From Anaerobiospirillum sp. NML120448 (GTDB lineage Bacteria > Pseudomonadota > Gammaproteobacteria > Enterobacterales > Succinivibrionaceae): a stretch of DNA of 51,179 bases. This document shows positions 19,801 to 30,515 of the stretch, in pieces. Position 1 is the first letter of the stretch. Every line of letters starts with the position of its first letter. The notes beneath the pieces are model-generated. The model saw nothing but the letters and a program-made list of their open reading frames with translations, made no database searches and was not told the origin of the DNA. A program made the translations under genes and the position numbers. The stretch lies in contig NZ_JALKIM010000021.1 of NCBI RefSeq assembly GCF_023050945.1, positions 1 to 51,179 of the forward strand, written 5' to 3'.

Positions 19801-21813
19801 CCTGCATCTGTTGCTGTGCCAGCTCCTGCTGTGCCTGGTAACGTGCCTGCTAGAGCTCCTGTTTATGCTCCAATGCCAGAGGTGGATGATATGAGCTATC
19901 CAATGGCTTGGGATGAAGAGCAGGAAAATGGTCTATATATGGATAGTGCTAGGGGTGAGGATTATTTTGACTCTACTCCATGGTCTGCGGCAATGCCTGA
20001 GCCATTTATGGCTACCAATACAGTATCAGCAGGACAAATAGCTGCATCATCTGAGCGCATGATTGAGCCTATTAAGGATGTTCATAACCTTAATATGAAC
20101 CTTAATTCTATGGATCATGGCGCTAATATGCCTCAACAAGGCGTTGTTGCTCAAGGTTATATTAATCAAGCTTTTGGCAGTGCTAATACTCCAGTATTTG
20201 ATCCAAATAATGTTCTAAGAGAGGCTTCTGTAAAGACCTCTCCACGAGGCATGGATGAGTTAAAGGCCGCTCAAGCTTTAGAGGCTTTAGAGCAGGAGCG
20301 TTTAGCTCAGCTCCACATGGGTGATGCTTTTGACAATAAGGAAATCGATAAGCGTAATGCTCAAGCGGTACAGAATGTAATTGAGCAGGCTTATGCTAAT
20401 CAAAACCTTAAGTCTGGTTTATCATCTTTGCCTTTACCAAGTTCATTCTTAAACAAGGTAAGTAATACCTCTCATGTTGGTGAACACGACAAGGTAGTAG
20501 GACTTAATAGTAGTAAGCAGGCCTTTAATAACAATGGTCAATTTGCTAAAGGACCAAGTGTATTAATGCAATTGGCTCAGGGCAAACCAATGTCCCAATG
20601 CATGCCAAATAATATCAATCAATTTGGCGAGTATGATCCAACTCCTATGTTGGAGGAGGTTCCTCTACCACCTGAAATGATTGCTAATATGTCTCCTGCT
20701 CAAAGAAGAGCATATGAGGATTATTCTTCTTTATGTCCAAGTAAAGAAGTAAATCCAAGCAAGACTTTTGCATCATATATTATTGAGCCAACTTGCAGTA
20801 AGCTTGTTCATGCTGTGTACGATCTTTGTAACACTATTACTACTCCAGGTTACAAGTGTCCAATGTTTATTCATGGCCCATCAGGTGTAGGTAAAACTCA
20901 CTTGTTAAGTGCTATGGTAAATAAAGTTAAAGCAGAACACCCTCATTTGAAGGTAGCTTATGTAAGAAGCGAGGACTTTATTAGACAGTATGTTGCGTCC
21001 ATTGCCGACATGCAAAAGACCCGTTTCTCTGATAGACAGGTTTACTTCCAGCAGGCGTTTACTGATCATGATTTATTAATCTTTGATGATATTCAAAGCT
21101 TAGTAAAGGGTGAAAAGTCACGTAAGGTATTTTTTGATATTGTTGATGATTTCTTAACTAAACCATCAGCACAATTAGTATTAGCAGCCGATGTTCCTGT
21201 ATCTGCTTTAACAGCTATGGGCTTTAGCGATGACTTAACATCACGTATTAATTCTGGTATTACAATTGAGCTTAAGACTCCAGGCCATTGTGCTCGTCGT
21301 GATATTATCAAAGCCAAATGCGATGAACTGGGCATGACTATGTGTGCCGAGATCTTAGAGTTTATGGCTTTGAATATCAGTGCTAATGTACGTGATATTG
21401 AAGGTGCCTTAAGAACCATTCACGCAATGATGAAAGATCAAAACAGCTCTTTGACTTTTGATGAAGTAGTACGTAATATCAATAACTTTATTGTTGCGAG
21501 AAATACTGTTGTACCTTTAGATAGTGTGCTAGCTTTAGTATCAGCTGAGTTTAAGGTATCTAATGAGGAAATGTTCTCTCCAAGCAAGAAGAAGCTTATT
21601 TCTCAAGCTCGTTCTGTTGCTTGTTGCTTAGCTCGTGATTTCTTGCCAGAACTTTCTTTAAATGATTTAGCTAAAGTCTTTAAGAAAGACCACTCATCAA
21701 TTCATGAGGCCATTTTACGTACTAGAGAGCGTTTGGTTTCTGATTATGAGCTCAAGGCCAGAGTGCAGCGTATTGTTGCTTCTGTTAACAAACTTATTGA
21801 GTCATCAGACTAG
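13804..21813 (+). CDS. dnaA: Giant chromosomal replication initiator DnaA (2669 residues)
   Basis: DnaA binds DnaA boxes, oligomerises with ATP and melts the origin. Residues 1-100 resemble domain I (start MLSWQVWRHAILRV). The AAA+ domain III (~2315-2565) has Walker A GPSGVGKTH (2358-2366), Walker B LLIFDDIQ (D2428, D2429), the arginine finger in TSRINSG, and sensor 2 in NVRDIEGAL. Domain IV (~2570-2669) has the helix-turn-helix with DHSSI (2629-2633). Between them lies a ~2200-residue linker: Lys/Thr-rich (150-195), a possibly folded block (390-790), three DPW or NPLW modules (~907, 1118, 1342), a Gln-rich coiled coil (1227-1313), Ala-Gln-Pro repeats (1462-1562), an acidic aromatic stretch (1565-1809), and Pro/Ala/Met repeats (1817-2034). 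E. coli DnaA has 467 residues. AAAGGA precedes the ATG. R281 of box VII is replaced by Asp. One uninterrupted frame argues against a sequencing fusion. Confidence 0.93.
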   Translation: MLSWQVWRHAILRVAAATEESLEAQIIKLFFTQVGMVFDKDLNKVRFVCPSEYVYKSFSPYSMRFYYELKNLLGTNDLGFSLEVVSSREFLLLQENGTIPSQETLSSISLEQAPDEVVGDSVFPTTACIALENSSNNESLTMGTESSVAHDDARPKNKPKTKASSVVKPTSTPKSQKTTKTTKTKKKDTTCVKNSASLESNNVSTQDVGAKELNTPDFTRLFNIKPKSRALFSTPEGSILFDPSAKDTKTGEAAELFKKYHNSTIFTSKAKFEAQAKLLQERSYQEQKAEVLEDRVCEQSQFKQSTKAGNQTSLKTSRALDNKAFGVSSYGSNNTQASSATSAQEGASYFNTFNANGGFKKGALNTPSVEDDKQDKKTKSRTKVSKLSKEQAKLAASYFDFYIKSCKDCLKKSKTYGVVMDKLKPVYPPENLSDNSKGKAKYGEWVNKSRMPLDPFGRPISLYELAARNMCMAEVINNSELRYNKISELPITDFTNGRHRVITDNMSIYELCLLATDLSYLSGIPLNRLFVSGKRDDVLRYINQFRFTDDKIHPFVPESRFNTGFKYGISDLMLARAKKDPAILPYVLEKLDYSKINYKLDHQDSLGLNLPQRPDEKSLLLKLKPHHLLDSEFFSENSELVDNTEVINVDMNKLSALAAQNEAKLAEIYRQALIKVKNSKPEKSVVYHIPRYYEIIPLETLERYSFSFLKDKSNYELKRLTLYPKLKNGKVDYSHPIECVQILPPAGVSLTTYKQSMQSALDFLKDNASAKFMERLDRNLEKNKEFKQEKAAKAKAKQNKLKLKAQDDLKLDTSAISNDATVKPVKQTEFTVVEQDISSNISAKAETCTHSNEFKVVEPEVAPKTAKDPLPESQPSSKSNNYLEKDESKALDRIHMPDFACAVNGVVNDPWLKPGQVAMANPWEQAGATSKALLERFNNRNLASSQNNDNATCNSKSAGNDSSRKIRVYRPNDSLFSVNNKHHLEIPVEQGSAKALAMIYAQKAQEDAQNGDKTGYPYNYGKNLPPATEVVDNNKPQENGVEFTDFIPNNADKIKSKAANSHNTTVASKPRSKPRLPYHELMPIIVDGMILDINDKAIYEGHLDSDYAKETIAARSHSHDPWKAPLSLTNADGSVVPLPKEKQQSQELGVRRQAFENKPGALSHVLNNGEQVRSVHNNIPAANEIYYNEYDPELAYAAKTYTSPALNVGSGDHGVLTLFGKDACDYLAYQAKHQKEQQQLIEEAFDKGISPYDIYDRPETIASKLEFIRAQNKLEAQKEQQAAQQKQQAALKAQQDSQKDQVATKNEQQAVQNRVVDYDALKAQELKVSVISFHDGLGDNDELNPLWDATPHIPKFSSSSPKRIYIDDFNSIDTRSLDERLDEELFGDWSTNNKAHKVYPEIYSTNNGYYKKPCHVLTEQERQEFSKRAIENSRWFNLVQSELENLDKEINSVVCANNEFTNPAQAPAPAQIQAQAMDQAQAPAKEQAQAQEPSFVEVQPQAPAQEQVKAQEASFVEMQSQAPAQGQAQAQEPSFVEVQPQAPAQEQVKAQEASFVEVQPYAQEQGTAIEVETESYSVSDIALQDYCAGQPYEQSVEQTYTPIQEPVAVCEPSNNVYPQQDMALSEYYVEDCIWYDEVDSYLDVLAISSVPAAVEFADYIYIDRTDNLLEDEVLDDLIDYPSALCGRGWEYFEVETRVINTSTQLYYVDACNDAYSNIEGGKPWFAAFESMALRDEFCLANDCDPEELQEYIFELEPSTFNHDTAHGYDVDSNYSMSADEMYREQDMIDFALYDEFDQLEAWENESVLEQLALINQQNGYQAPMDMGMPQAMDNGYQSFNPMPQAMRAPAPVPVPEQVSALAPVNNCVPVPTSAVASAQAPAPAPVTVSAQVPVRAPVYAPVPEFNNVAYPMDMRVPQGMDYGYQALNPMPQSMSAQGVAPAPVSAPEVPAAPVNTCAPVPTSTLAPAQTPNRVPVATPATFAAPAPAVPAQAAPVPAAPASVAVPAPAVPGNVPARAPVYAPMPEVDDMSYPMAWDEEQENGLYMDSARGEDYFDSTPWSAAMPEPFMATNTVSAGQIAASSERMIEPIKDVHNLNMNLNSMDHGANMPQQGVVAQGYINQAFGSANTPVFDPNNVLREASVKTSPRGMDELKAAQALEALEQERLAQLHMGDAFDNKEIDKRNAQAVQNVIEQAYANQNLKSGLSSLPLPSSFLNKVSNTSHVGEHDKVVGLNSSKQAFNNNGQFAKGPSVLMQLAQGKPMSQCMPNNINQFGEYDPTPMLEEVPLPPEMIANMSPAQRRAYEDYSSLCPSKEVNPSKTFASYIIEPTCSKLVHAVYDLCNTITTPGYKCPMFIHGPSGVGKTHLLSAMVNKVKAEHPHLKVAYVRSEDFIRQYVASIADMQKTRFSDRQVYFQQAFTDHDLLIFDDIQSLVKGEKSRKVFFDIVDDFLTKPSAQLVLAADVPVSALTAMGFSDDLTSRINSGITIELKTPGHCARRDIIKAKCDELGMTMCAEILEFMALNISANVRDIEGALRTIHAMMKDQNSSLTFDEVVRNINNFIVARNTVVPLDSVLALVSAEFKVSNEEMFSPSKKKLISQARSVACCLARDFLPELSLNDLAKVFKKDHSSIHEAILRTRERLVSDYELKARVQRIVASVNKLIESSD
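18252..18480 (+). repeat. 120-bp tandem repeat inside the dnaA linker
   Basis: The segment beginning GCCCAAGAGCCAAGC at 18271 recurs at 18391, exactly 120 bp on, with subrepeats of about 60 bp. It encodes alternating Ala-Gln-Pro and SFVEVQPQAPAQEQ-like units. The frame is kept because the period is a multiple of three, so copy number could vary without breaking dnaA. Confidence 0.85.
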
Positions 21814-21851
21814 TTTTAAAACAGTTTGGGTGTACTTAGTGTTTTCACTAG

Positions 21852-21895
21852 AACTCTATTTACAAGTTTCATTGGCTCTGTAAATAGAGTTTTGT
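21852..21895 (+). terminator. Intrinsic terminator between dnaA and dnaN
   Basis: AACTCTATTTACA (21852-21864) and TGTAAATAGAGTT (21879-21891) form a perfect 13-bp stem followed by a T-rich tail. It lies in the 108-bp dnaA-dnaN gap, so much dnaA transcription may stop before dnaN and dnaN may need its own promoter. Confidence 0.7.
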
Positions 21896-21921
21896 ATTCT
21901 TAATCTAGCCATGAGGCAAGT

Positions 21922-23082
21922 ATGAAATTTACAGTTCCTGTTCAGACAATTATTAGCCCAATTGCTCAAGTGGCTAGTATCTGTACTACTAATACCAGTA
22001 GCCCTGATGATTTAACTCAATATTTATTGTTTATAGTTAAAAAGGATTTGCTTACTTTAGTTGGTACCGATAATGCCGTGCAATTAAAGGCAGAAATTCC
22101 TTTGCCTGAAGGTGCTTGTGAGTCTGAGGGCACTTTCTTAATGGAGGCCAGCAAGGCTAAAGATTTCTTTAAAACCTTAGGTAGCAGTGACGATGTCTCT
22201 TTTGAGTTGCACTCTAGTGAGGAAGAGGTTTTAAATATTGTTTCCTCTCAAGCTCGTTTCTCTGTGCGCATTCGTATGACTAGTGAAGAGCAGTTCTTGC
22301 CTTCATTTGATGAAGATGCACAAAAAGAGATTGCCAATATTGTTTCTATTGAAGAAAACAAATTGCGCTACATGATTGAAAAGTCATTATTCTGTGCTGC
22401 CCGTGAAAGCTATCAAGAGTTCTTCAAAGGTTTACGCTTTGAAATTAGAATTGATGAGTTAAGCATCTTTGCTTTAGATGGTCATAGAATGGCCGCAGTT
22501 GATGTTAAGCTCGATCAAGAGGCTAAAGAAGACTTTAGCTTTATTATGACTTATCGTGGTGTAACTGAGTTACAAAAGCTTTTATCTGCCTCCATTACTG
22601 AAAAGATCGAGTTAGGTGTGAGCGCTAATTTCGCTACTGCTAAGATTGGTTTCTATACTATTACTAATCGTCTGTTAAAGTGCCCATATCCAGCAGTTCG
22701 TGGAGTTATTCCAAAAAATTGCAATCCAGAGATTGCTATTAACGTAGAAGAGTTTAAGACTTACGTAAAGCGTGTAGCTCTGTTCTCTAACAAGCGTGTC
22801 AACATGATTAACCTAGTATTCTCTCAGGATAGTTTAGGTTTACACTGCCAAAACAGTGATCATGAAATTGCTTCTGCTCGTGTATCCATCGCTCCTATTG
22901 ATGATCACAGAGAAGTTAACCTGAATGTTGATTATCTCAAGGACTTCTTAAACGCAATTGATTCTTCTGAGGTGGTATTCTGCTTTGCACCTCCTTATAG
23001 CAACACTCTGATTCGTCCTAAAGATGAAGTAAATGATTTAGGTATTAGAGTACGCTATGTAGTAAGCCACATTGTTGTTTAA
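21922..23082 (+). CDS. dnaN: DNA polymerase III sliding clamp (beta subunit)
   Basis: The ring-shaped processivity clamp of the replicative polymerase. The 386-residue product starts MKFTVPVQTIISPIAQVASI and shows three clamp subdomains; FSIFALDGHRMAAVD-type sequence (around residues 185-200) and the end GIRVRYVVSHIVV replace the canonical VVMPMRL C-terminus. E. coli DnaN is 366 residues, so it is slightly long and moderately diverged. GAGGCAAGT precedes the start. It lies between dnaA and recF as expected. Confidence 0.94.
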   Translation: MKFTVPVQTIISPIAQVASICTTNTSSPDDLTQYLLFIVKKDLLTLVGTDNAVQLKAEIPLPEGACESEGTFLMEASKAKDFFKTLGSSDDVSFELHSSEEEVLNIVSSQARFSVRIRMTSEEQFLPSFDEDAQKEIANIVSIEENKLRYMIEKSLFCAARESYQEFFKGLRFEIRIDELSIFALDGHRMAAVDVKLDQEAKEDFSFIMTYRGVTELQKLLSASITEKIELGVSANFATAKIGFYTITNRLLKCPYPAVRGVIPKNCNPEIAINVEEFKTYVKRVALFSNKRVNMINLVFSQDSLGLHCQNSDHEIASARVSIAPIDDHREVNLNVDYLKDFLNAIDSSEVVFCFAPPYSNTLIRPKDEVNDLGIRVRYVVSHIVV

Positions 23083-23107
23083 CTCTTAAGTTAAGAGAAT
23101 ATTTACG

Positions 23108-23160
23108 AAGCTCCTCGAAAAGCTAGTTGGCCATCAACTACTATTCAGGAGCTTTGTTTG
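23108..23160 (+). terminator. Terminator or attenuator between dnaN and recF
   Basis: AAGCTCCT (23108-23115) pairs with AGGAGCTT (23147-23154), with an inner TAGTTG...CAACTA stem, followed by TGTTTGTATT. The T tract is interrupted, so partial read-through into recF is likely. Confidence 0.5.
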
Positions 23161-23195
23161 TATTAGCCTACAGTTTTTTTAGAGAGCGCCACCAG

Positions 23196-26814
<3,619 letters not shown>

Positions 26815-26832
26815 GATTGTAGCTTAGCTTAA

Positions 26833-26869
26833 AAAAGGCACTTCTTTTCATTAAGGAGTGCCTTTTTTT
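26833..26869 (+). terminator. Intrinsic terminator of gyrB
   Basis: AAGGCACTTC and GGAGTGCCTT pair with one mismatch and a ~10-nt loop, followed by seven T, starting 19 bp after the gyrB stop. Confidence 0.9.
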
Positions 26870-26930
26870 ATGCTTAAATATCAGCTTTTAAATAAAAAAC
26901 CGCTGTATCTATTAGCTATAGCTAACCAAA

Positions 26931-26946
26931 TGTTCCACGTGGAACA
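26931..26946. promoter_or_regulatory. parS: parS site 1
   Basis: Perfect palindrome TGTTCCACGTGGAACA, identical to the Pseudomonas-type ParB-binding parS consensus. Confidence 0.9.
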
Positions 26947-27002
26947 ATGGTAGTTGTTGGTTGTTGGATTTTGCCTTTTTGAGATCACATTTTCTTTAAA
27001 AA

Positions 27003-27018
27003 TGTTCCACGTGGAACA
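27003..27018. promoter_or_regulatory. parS: parS site 2
   Basis: Perfect TGTTCCACGTGGAACA, 72 bp from site 1, followed 41 bp on by TTACCCACA. Confidence 0.9.
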
Positions 27019-27139
27019 TTTTTAGATCACATAGCGTAAATTACCCACAGGTAAATTTGCGTTTATTTAGAAATGAGCAAAAGAGATCTTGAATAAACTC
27101 ACATTTTTTAATGATCCCACAACCTACAAATTACTAAAT

Positions 27140-27155
27140 TGTTCCACGTGGAACA
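27140..27155. promoter_or_regulatory. parS: parS site 3
   Basis: Perfect TGTTCCACGTGGAACA inside the first copy of the duplicated 64-bp module, with CCCACA 24 bp before and 30 bp after (start to start). Confidence 0.9.
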
Positions 27156-27279
27156 ATTTCTATGAGATTCCCACAGATAAACTTTCTTAAGTTATCGCTC
27201 TTAAAAGTAAATTGCTCTTCATTATGGGTAAGATTCTGGCTTATAAGTAATAATCCCACAACCTAAATTTAGTCAAAAA

Positions 27280-27295
27280 TGTTCCACGTGGAACA
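27280..27295. promoter_or_regulatory. parS: parS site 4
   Basis: Perfect TGTTCCACGTGGAACA, with CCCACA 25 bp before and 27 bp after (start to start). Confidence 0.9.
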
Positions 27296-27382
27296 TTTTG
27301 TGTTTTCCCACAGCCTAAATTCTAAATAAAGCTTTTAATAAGCAGAAAAATTAGAAACTAAAGTTGGTAGCTTTAAAAAAAT

Positions 27383-27398
27383 GTTCCACGTGGAACAT
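27383..27398. promoter_or_regulatory. parS: parS site 5
   Basis: Perfect TGTTCCACGTGGAACA. Its surroundings (ACATTTTTAGATC, then CCCACA 40 bp on) copy those of site 2. Confidence 0.9.
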
Positions 27399-27540
27399 TT
27401 TTAGATCTTGATAAGCTAAATTCCCACAAGCACTTTAGCTCATATGCCGTAAAGTTTTAGCTTTAATGCGGTATTTCATTAAATAAAATTTTAATAAACT
27501 CACATTTTTTAATAATCCCACAAGTCATCAATTATTAAAA

Positions 27541-27556
27541 TGTTCCACGTGGAACA
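27541..27556. promoter_or_regulatory. parS: parS site 6
   Basis: Perfect TGTTCCACGTGGAACA in the second copy of the 64-bp module. A half-site TGTTCCACG follows at 27567. Confidence 0.9.
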
Positions 27557-27799
27557 TTTTAAATATTGTTCCACGGCATAAATATCGTGATCCCACAACC
27601 TATATTTACGCTACTTAAGCTTTAGTCCTTAATTTATGTAATCTGCCCTTGGGAAAACAAGCAGATAATGATCTTGCTCACAACAACTAAGGAAAATGAC
27701 AAAAGAACTAGTAAAATCCTTAGCCAAATTATCCAGTTTTTCTTATGGTAAAAATGCAATAAAGCTCATTTATATGGGAATCCCACAAGCCATATAAGC

Positions 27800-28260
27800 A
27801 ATAAAATAAGCTCTTTGCTCTGCCACGTCTATGGCCGTGGCACCATCCGCAGCTCCAGCTGCTGCCCTTCCCTTCCCTGCTCCTAGCCCTCAACCACTCA
27901 ACAACCTCAGCTCTTAAGCCATTGAGGCATTGATGGCTTAAGGTCTTAAGGCCTTAAGGGAATAAGGCCCAAATATAAGTTTGCTCTCCAGAGCTCAAAC
28001 CCTCAACAGCCAAGGAGATGTTCTTGTTTTTCACCCTATAAGTAGCTCTAGCTTTAGCTCTATCGCAAAGCAAAAGCCTCATAGTCATGTTTAACAGCTC
28101 ACTAAAGGGCCTATAGAGCATTGCTAGTGGTTTACATATGTTCCACGTGGCTACGCAGCGCAGCGCTGCATAGCGCTGCATAGCGCTGCGGTGTGGTGCT
28201 GCAAGCGGTAGGAGGTATGGGCAGTAGAGGGTAAAGGTGATTGGGTGGCGTGGAGGGATA
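27800..28260. other. GC-rich, repeat-dense end of the gyrB-glyS spacer
   Basis: In contrast to the AT-rich parS array, this part is rich in CCCTTCCCTTCCCTGC-type words, CTTAAGG repeats (about 27930-27960) and, at 28156-28190, a reiterated AGCGCTGCAT whose core AGCGCT is self-complementary. No reading frame has coding character or a family match. See the separate observations on GC-rich spacers. Confidence 0.6.
28139..28154. promoter_or_regulatory. Degenerate parS
   Basis: TGTTCCACGTGG is intact but the last four bases are CTAC instead of AACA. It is an isolated, decayed site next to GC-rich repeats; binding is doubtful. Confidence 0.45.
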
Positions 28261-28296
28261 AAAAAAGGGATGATTGGTTTAATCATCCCTTTTTTT
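28261..28296. terminator. Bidirectional terminator, serving glyS
   Basis: AAAAAAGGGATGATT and AATCATCCCTTTTTT form a perfect 15-bp inverted repeat with a 5-nt loop and T runs on both strands. It lies 41 bp past the glyS stop. Confidence 0.92.
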
Positions 28297-28337
28297 GATT
28301 CTCTATAGTAATGCTCTTAATAGCAATCTAGAGAGGA

Positions 28338-30404
28338 TTAGTAAAGAACTGAAATATCAGCGGTCTTGGAGAACACTGCGCTTAACTGATTTAAGATAGC
28401 TAAACGGTTGTTCTTAATAGCCTCATCATCAGCGTTAACCATAACCTTCTCAAAGAAGTAGTCTACGTCATCACGGAGCTCAGCTAAGGTTAACATGGCC
28501 TTATCATATTCACCATTTTGGTAAAGGTCATTGATAGTAGGCATTAAAGCTTTTAAGTGCTCAACTAATTTCTTTTCAGCGTCTTCTTGTAATAAAGACT
28601 CATTGATATCAGCGCTATTGCGACCGCTCTTAGCTTGAATGTTATTAACACGCTTATAAGCAGCAGCCAAGTCCTCAGCCTCTTTAAGCTCCTTGAACTT
28701 AACAACAGCTTTAGCACGCTTATCAAAGTCTAATAAAGATACTGGAGAGGTGGAGAGTACAGATTGGAAAATCTCAGCACCAATACCTTGATCTTGATAG
28801 TAGGCCTTTAAGCGAGCAAAGATATAGTCAGCTACGTTCTTAGCAGTATCTTGAGACTTTAATTTATCCTTAAAGAACTCACAACCCTTGTTGATAATAT
28901 CGATGAGGTTAAGATCGAGCTTGTTTTCAACAATAATACGGATAACACCGATAGCGGCACGACGAAGACCAAATGGATCCTTGTCGCCCTTAGGCATAAG
29001 GTTGATACCCATGATGCCAATTAAGGTAGCAAGTTTTTCTGCTAAGCTTACAGAAATTTGTACTGGGCGGGTTGGGATTTGGTCACCTGCAAAGCGAGGG
29101 CAATATTGCTCAAAAATAGCAGCTGCTACATCAGGATTCTCGCCATCAAGCTCAGCATAGTGCATACCCATAATACCCTGAGTATCAGTAAACTCAGTTA
29201 CTAAGGTTGAAGCTAAATCGCACTTAGCTAAGTGAGCAGCACGCTCACATAACTTGCTATCAGCACCTACCTGTGGAGCAATATAGGAGGCAATCTTACC
29301 TACGATTTCAGATCTATAGGCAATAGTACCAATATCCTGCTGGTAGATAATGGTCTCAAGACGTGGGAAGAAAGACTCTAAAGATTGCTTTCTATCAGTC
29401 TTAAAGAAGAACTCAGCATCAGATAAGCGAGGACGAACTACACGCTCATTGCCAGAAATTAAGGCAGTGGTATCGCTTGGGTTAATGTTGGATACAAAAG
29501 CAAATTTTGGTAAAAGTTTGCCTTGGGCATCATAAATAGGGAAGTACTTTTGATCGCCCTTCATGGTATAAACTAAAGCCTCAGAAGGCACTTGTAAGAA
29601 GCGCTCTTCAAATGAAGCTAAGAATACATGAGGATTCTCAACTAAAGAGGTAACTTCCTCTAATAAATCGTCATCTAAGTCAGCTTTACCATTTACAGAG
29701 TCTGCTAACTTGGCAACTTGCTGCTTGATAGATTCCTTACGCTCTTCAAAGTCTGCGATCACAGCGCCTTGATTACGTAATTGTTCTACATAAGTATCAG
29801 CATTGTTTACCTCAAATTGAGCGCTACCCATGAAGCGGTGGCCATTGATAGTCTTAGAGGACTTAATACCTAAGATTTCGCCATCAATAAGCTCGTCACC
29901 AAAGATCATGCATAAGGTGTGAACTGGACGTACGAACTCATCGTGCTTGTCACCCCAGTGCATAAGCTTTGGAATAGGTAAGGCTGCTAATGACTTAGCA
30001 AACATGTCAGTAATTAAGCTCTTGGTTTGAGTACCTTGCTTGGTTGACTTAATGTAGAGCCACTCGCCCTTATCAGTCTTTAAGCGTTGAGCATCTTCTA
30101 CCTTGATACCATTGGCATTAGCCCAGCCTTGAGCGGCCTTAGTAGGATTGCCATCAGCATCAAAGGCTGCCTTAACAGCAGGGCCTTTGACCTCGATTTC
30201 ACGATCGGCCTGCTTAACATCAAGATCATTGATGATTAAGGCTAAACGACGAGGGGTGGCGTACCACTTAGATTGAGAAAAGTTTAAGCCTTCGTTATTT
30301 AAATGCTTAACAAAATTTTCGTGTAAAGACTCAGCAAGCTTGCGGAGGGCTTTTGGTGGTAGCTCTTCAGTACCTAATTCTAAGAGTAAGTTTAACTTAT
30401 TCAT
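28338..30404 (-). CDS. glyS: Glycyl-tRNA synthetase beta subunit
   Basis: Beta chain of the tetrameric (alpha2beta2) bacterial glycyl-tRNA synthetase, responsible for tRNA binding. The 688-residue product (E. coli 689) starts MNKLNLLLELGTEELPPKALRK, the family's conserved N-terminus, and carries the HD-like and anticodon-binding C-terminal regions. An in-frame start 60 bp upstream is not needed. It follows glyQ on the same strand after about 110 bp. Confidence 0.96.
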   Translation of the reverse strand: MNKLNLLLELGTEELPPKALRKLAESLHENFVKHLNNEGLNFSQSKWYATPRRLALIINDLDVKQADREIEVKGPAVKAAFDADGNPTKAAQGWANANGIKVEDAQRLKTDKGEWLYIKSTKQGTQTKSLITDMFAKSLAALPIPKLMHWGDKHDEFVRPVHTLCMIFGDELIDGEILGIKSSKTINGHRFMGSAQFEVNNADTYVEQLRNQGAVIADFEERKESIKQQVAKLADSVNGKADLDDDLLEEVTSLVENPHVFLASFEERFLQVPSEALVYTMKGDQKYFPIYDAQGKLLPKFAFVSNINPSDTTALISGNERVVRPRLSDAEFFFKTDRKQSLESFFPRLETIIYQQDIGTIAYRSEIVGKIASYIAPQVGADSKLCERAAHLAKCDLASTLVTEFTDTQGIMGMHYAELDGENPDVAAAIFEQYCPRFAGDQIPTRPVQISVSLAEKLATLIGIMGINLMPKGDKDPFGLRRAAIGVIRIIVENKLDLNLIDIINKGCEFFKDKLKSQDTAKNVADYIFARLKAYYQDQGIGAEIFQSVLSTSPVSLLDFDKRAKAVVKFKELKEAEDLAAAYKRVNNIQAKSGRNSADINESLLQEDAEKKLVEHLKALMPTINDLYQNGEYDKAMLTLAELRDDVDYFFEKVMVNADDEAIKNNRLAILNQLSAVFSKTADISVLY

Positions 30405-30515
30405 ATTGAGAGAACCTGGGCAACTTAAGTAAGTTGCAAAAATTGGATTAAAACTCTGATGCATTACAATTTAGCTAAGAGATCAGAGTTACTACTAAGC
30501 TTTTTTCAGCTGTAA

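Larger units (their letters stand above)
26931..27790. promoter_or_regulatory. Composite parS / CCCACA array (centromere, candidate origin)
   Basis: Six perfect 16-bp parS palindromes alternate with nine CCCACA words, all in the plus orientation, at 27044, 27116, 27170, 27255, 27307, 27423, 27517, 27592 and 27782. The commonest context is ATCCCACAACCTA. CCCACA sits 24-25 bp before the parS starting at 27140, 27280 and 27541, and 27-51 bp after most sites. The 64-bp block 27092-27155 is repeated with changes at 27493-27556, and the block around 27001-27050 is repeated at 27381-27430. This points to growth by module duplication. The first word, TTACCCACA, is one base from an E. coli DnaA box. 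parS is established ParB-binding DNA; the second motif's binder is unknown. Confidence 0.8.

Noticed and set aside
27954-28286. 110-codon minus-strand frame between the parS array and glyS
   Set aside because: It starts inside the terminator inverted repeat, and its composition follows the GC-rich repeats.
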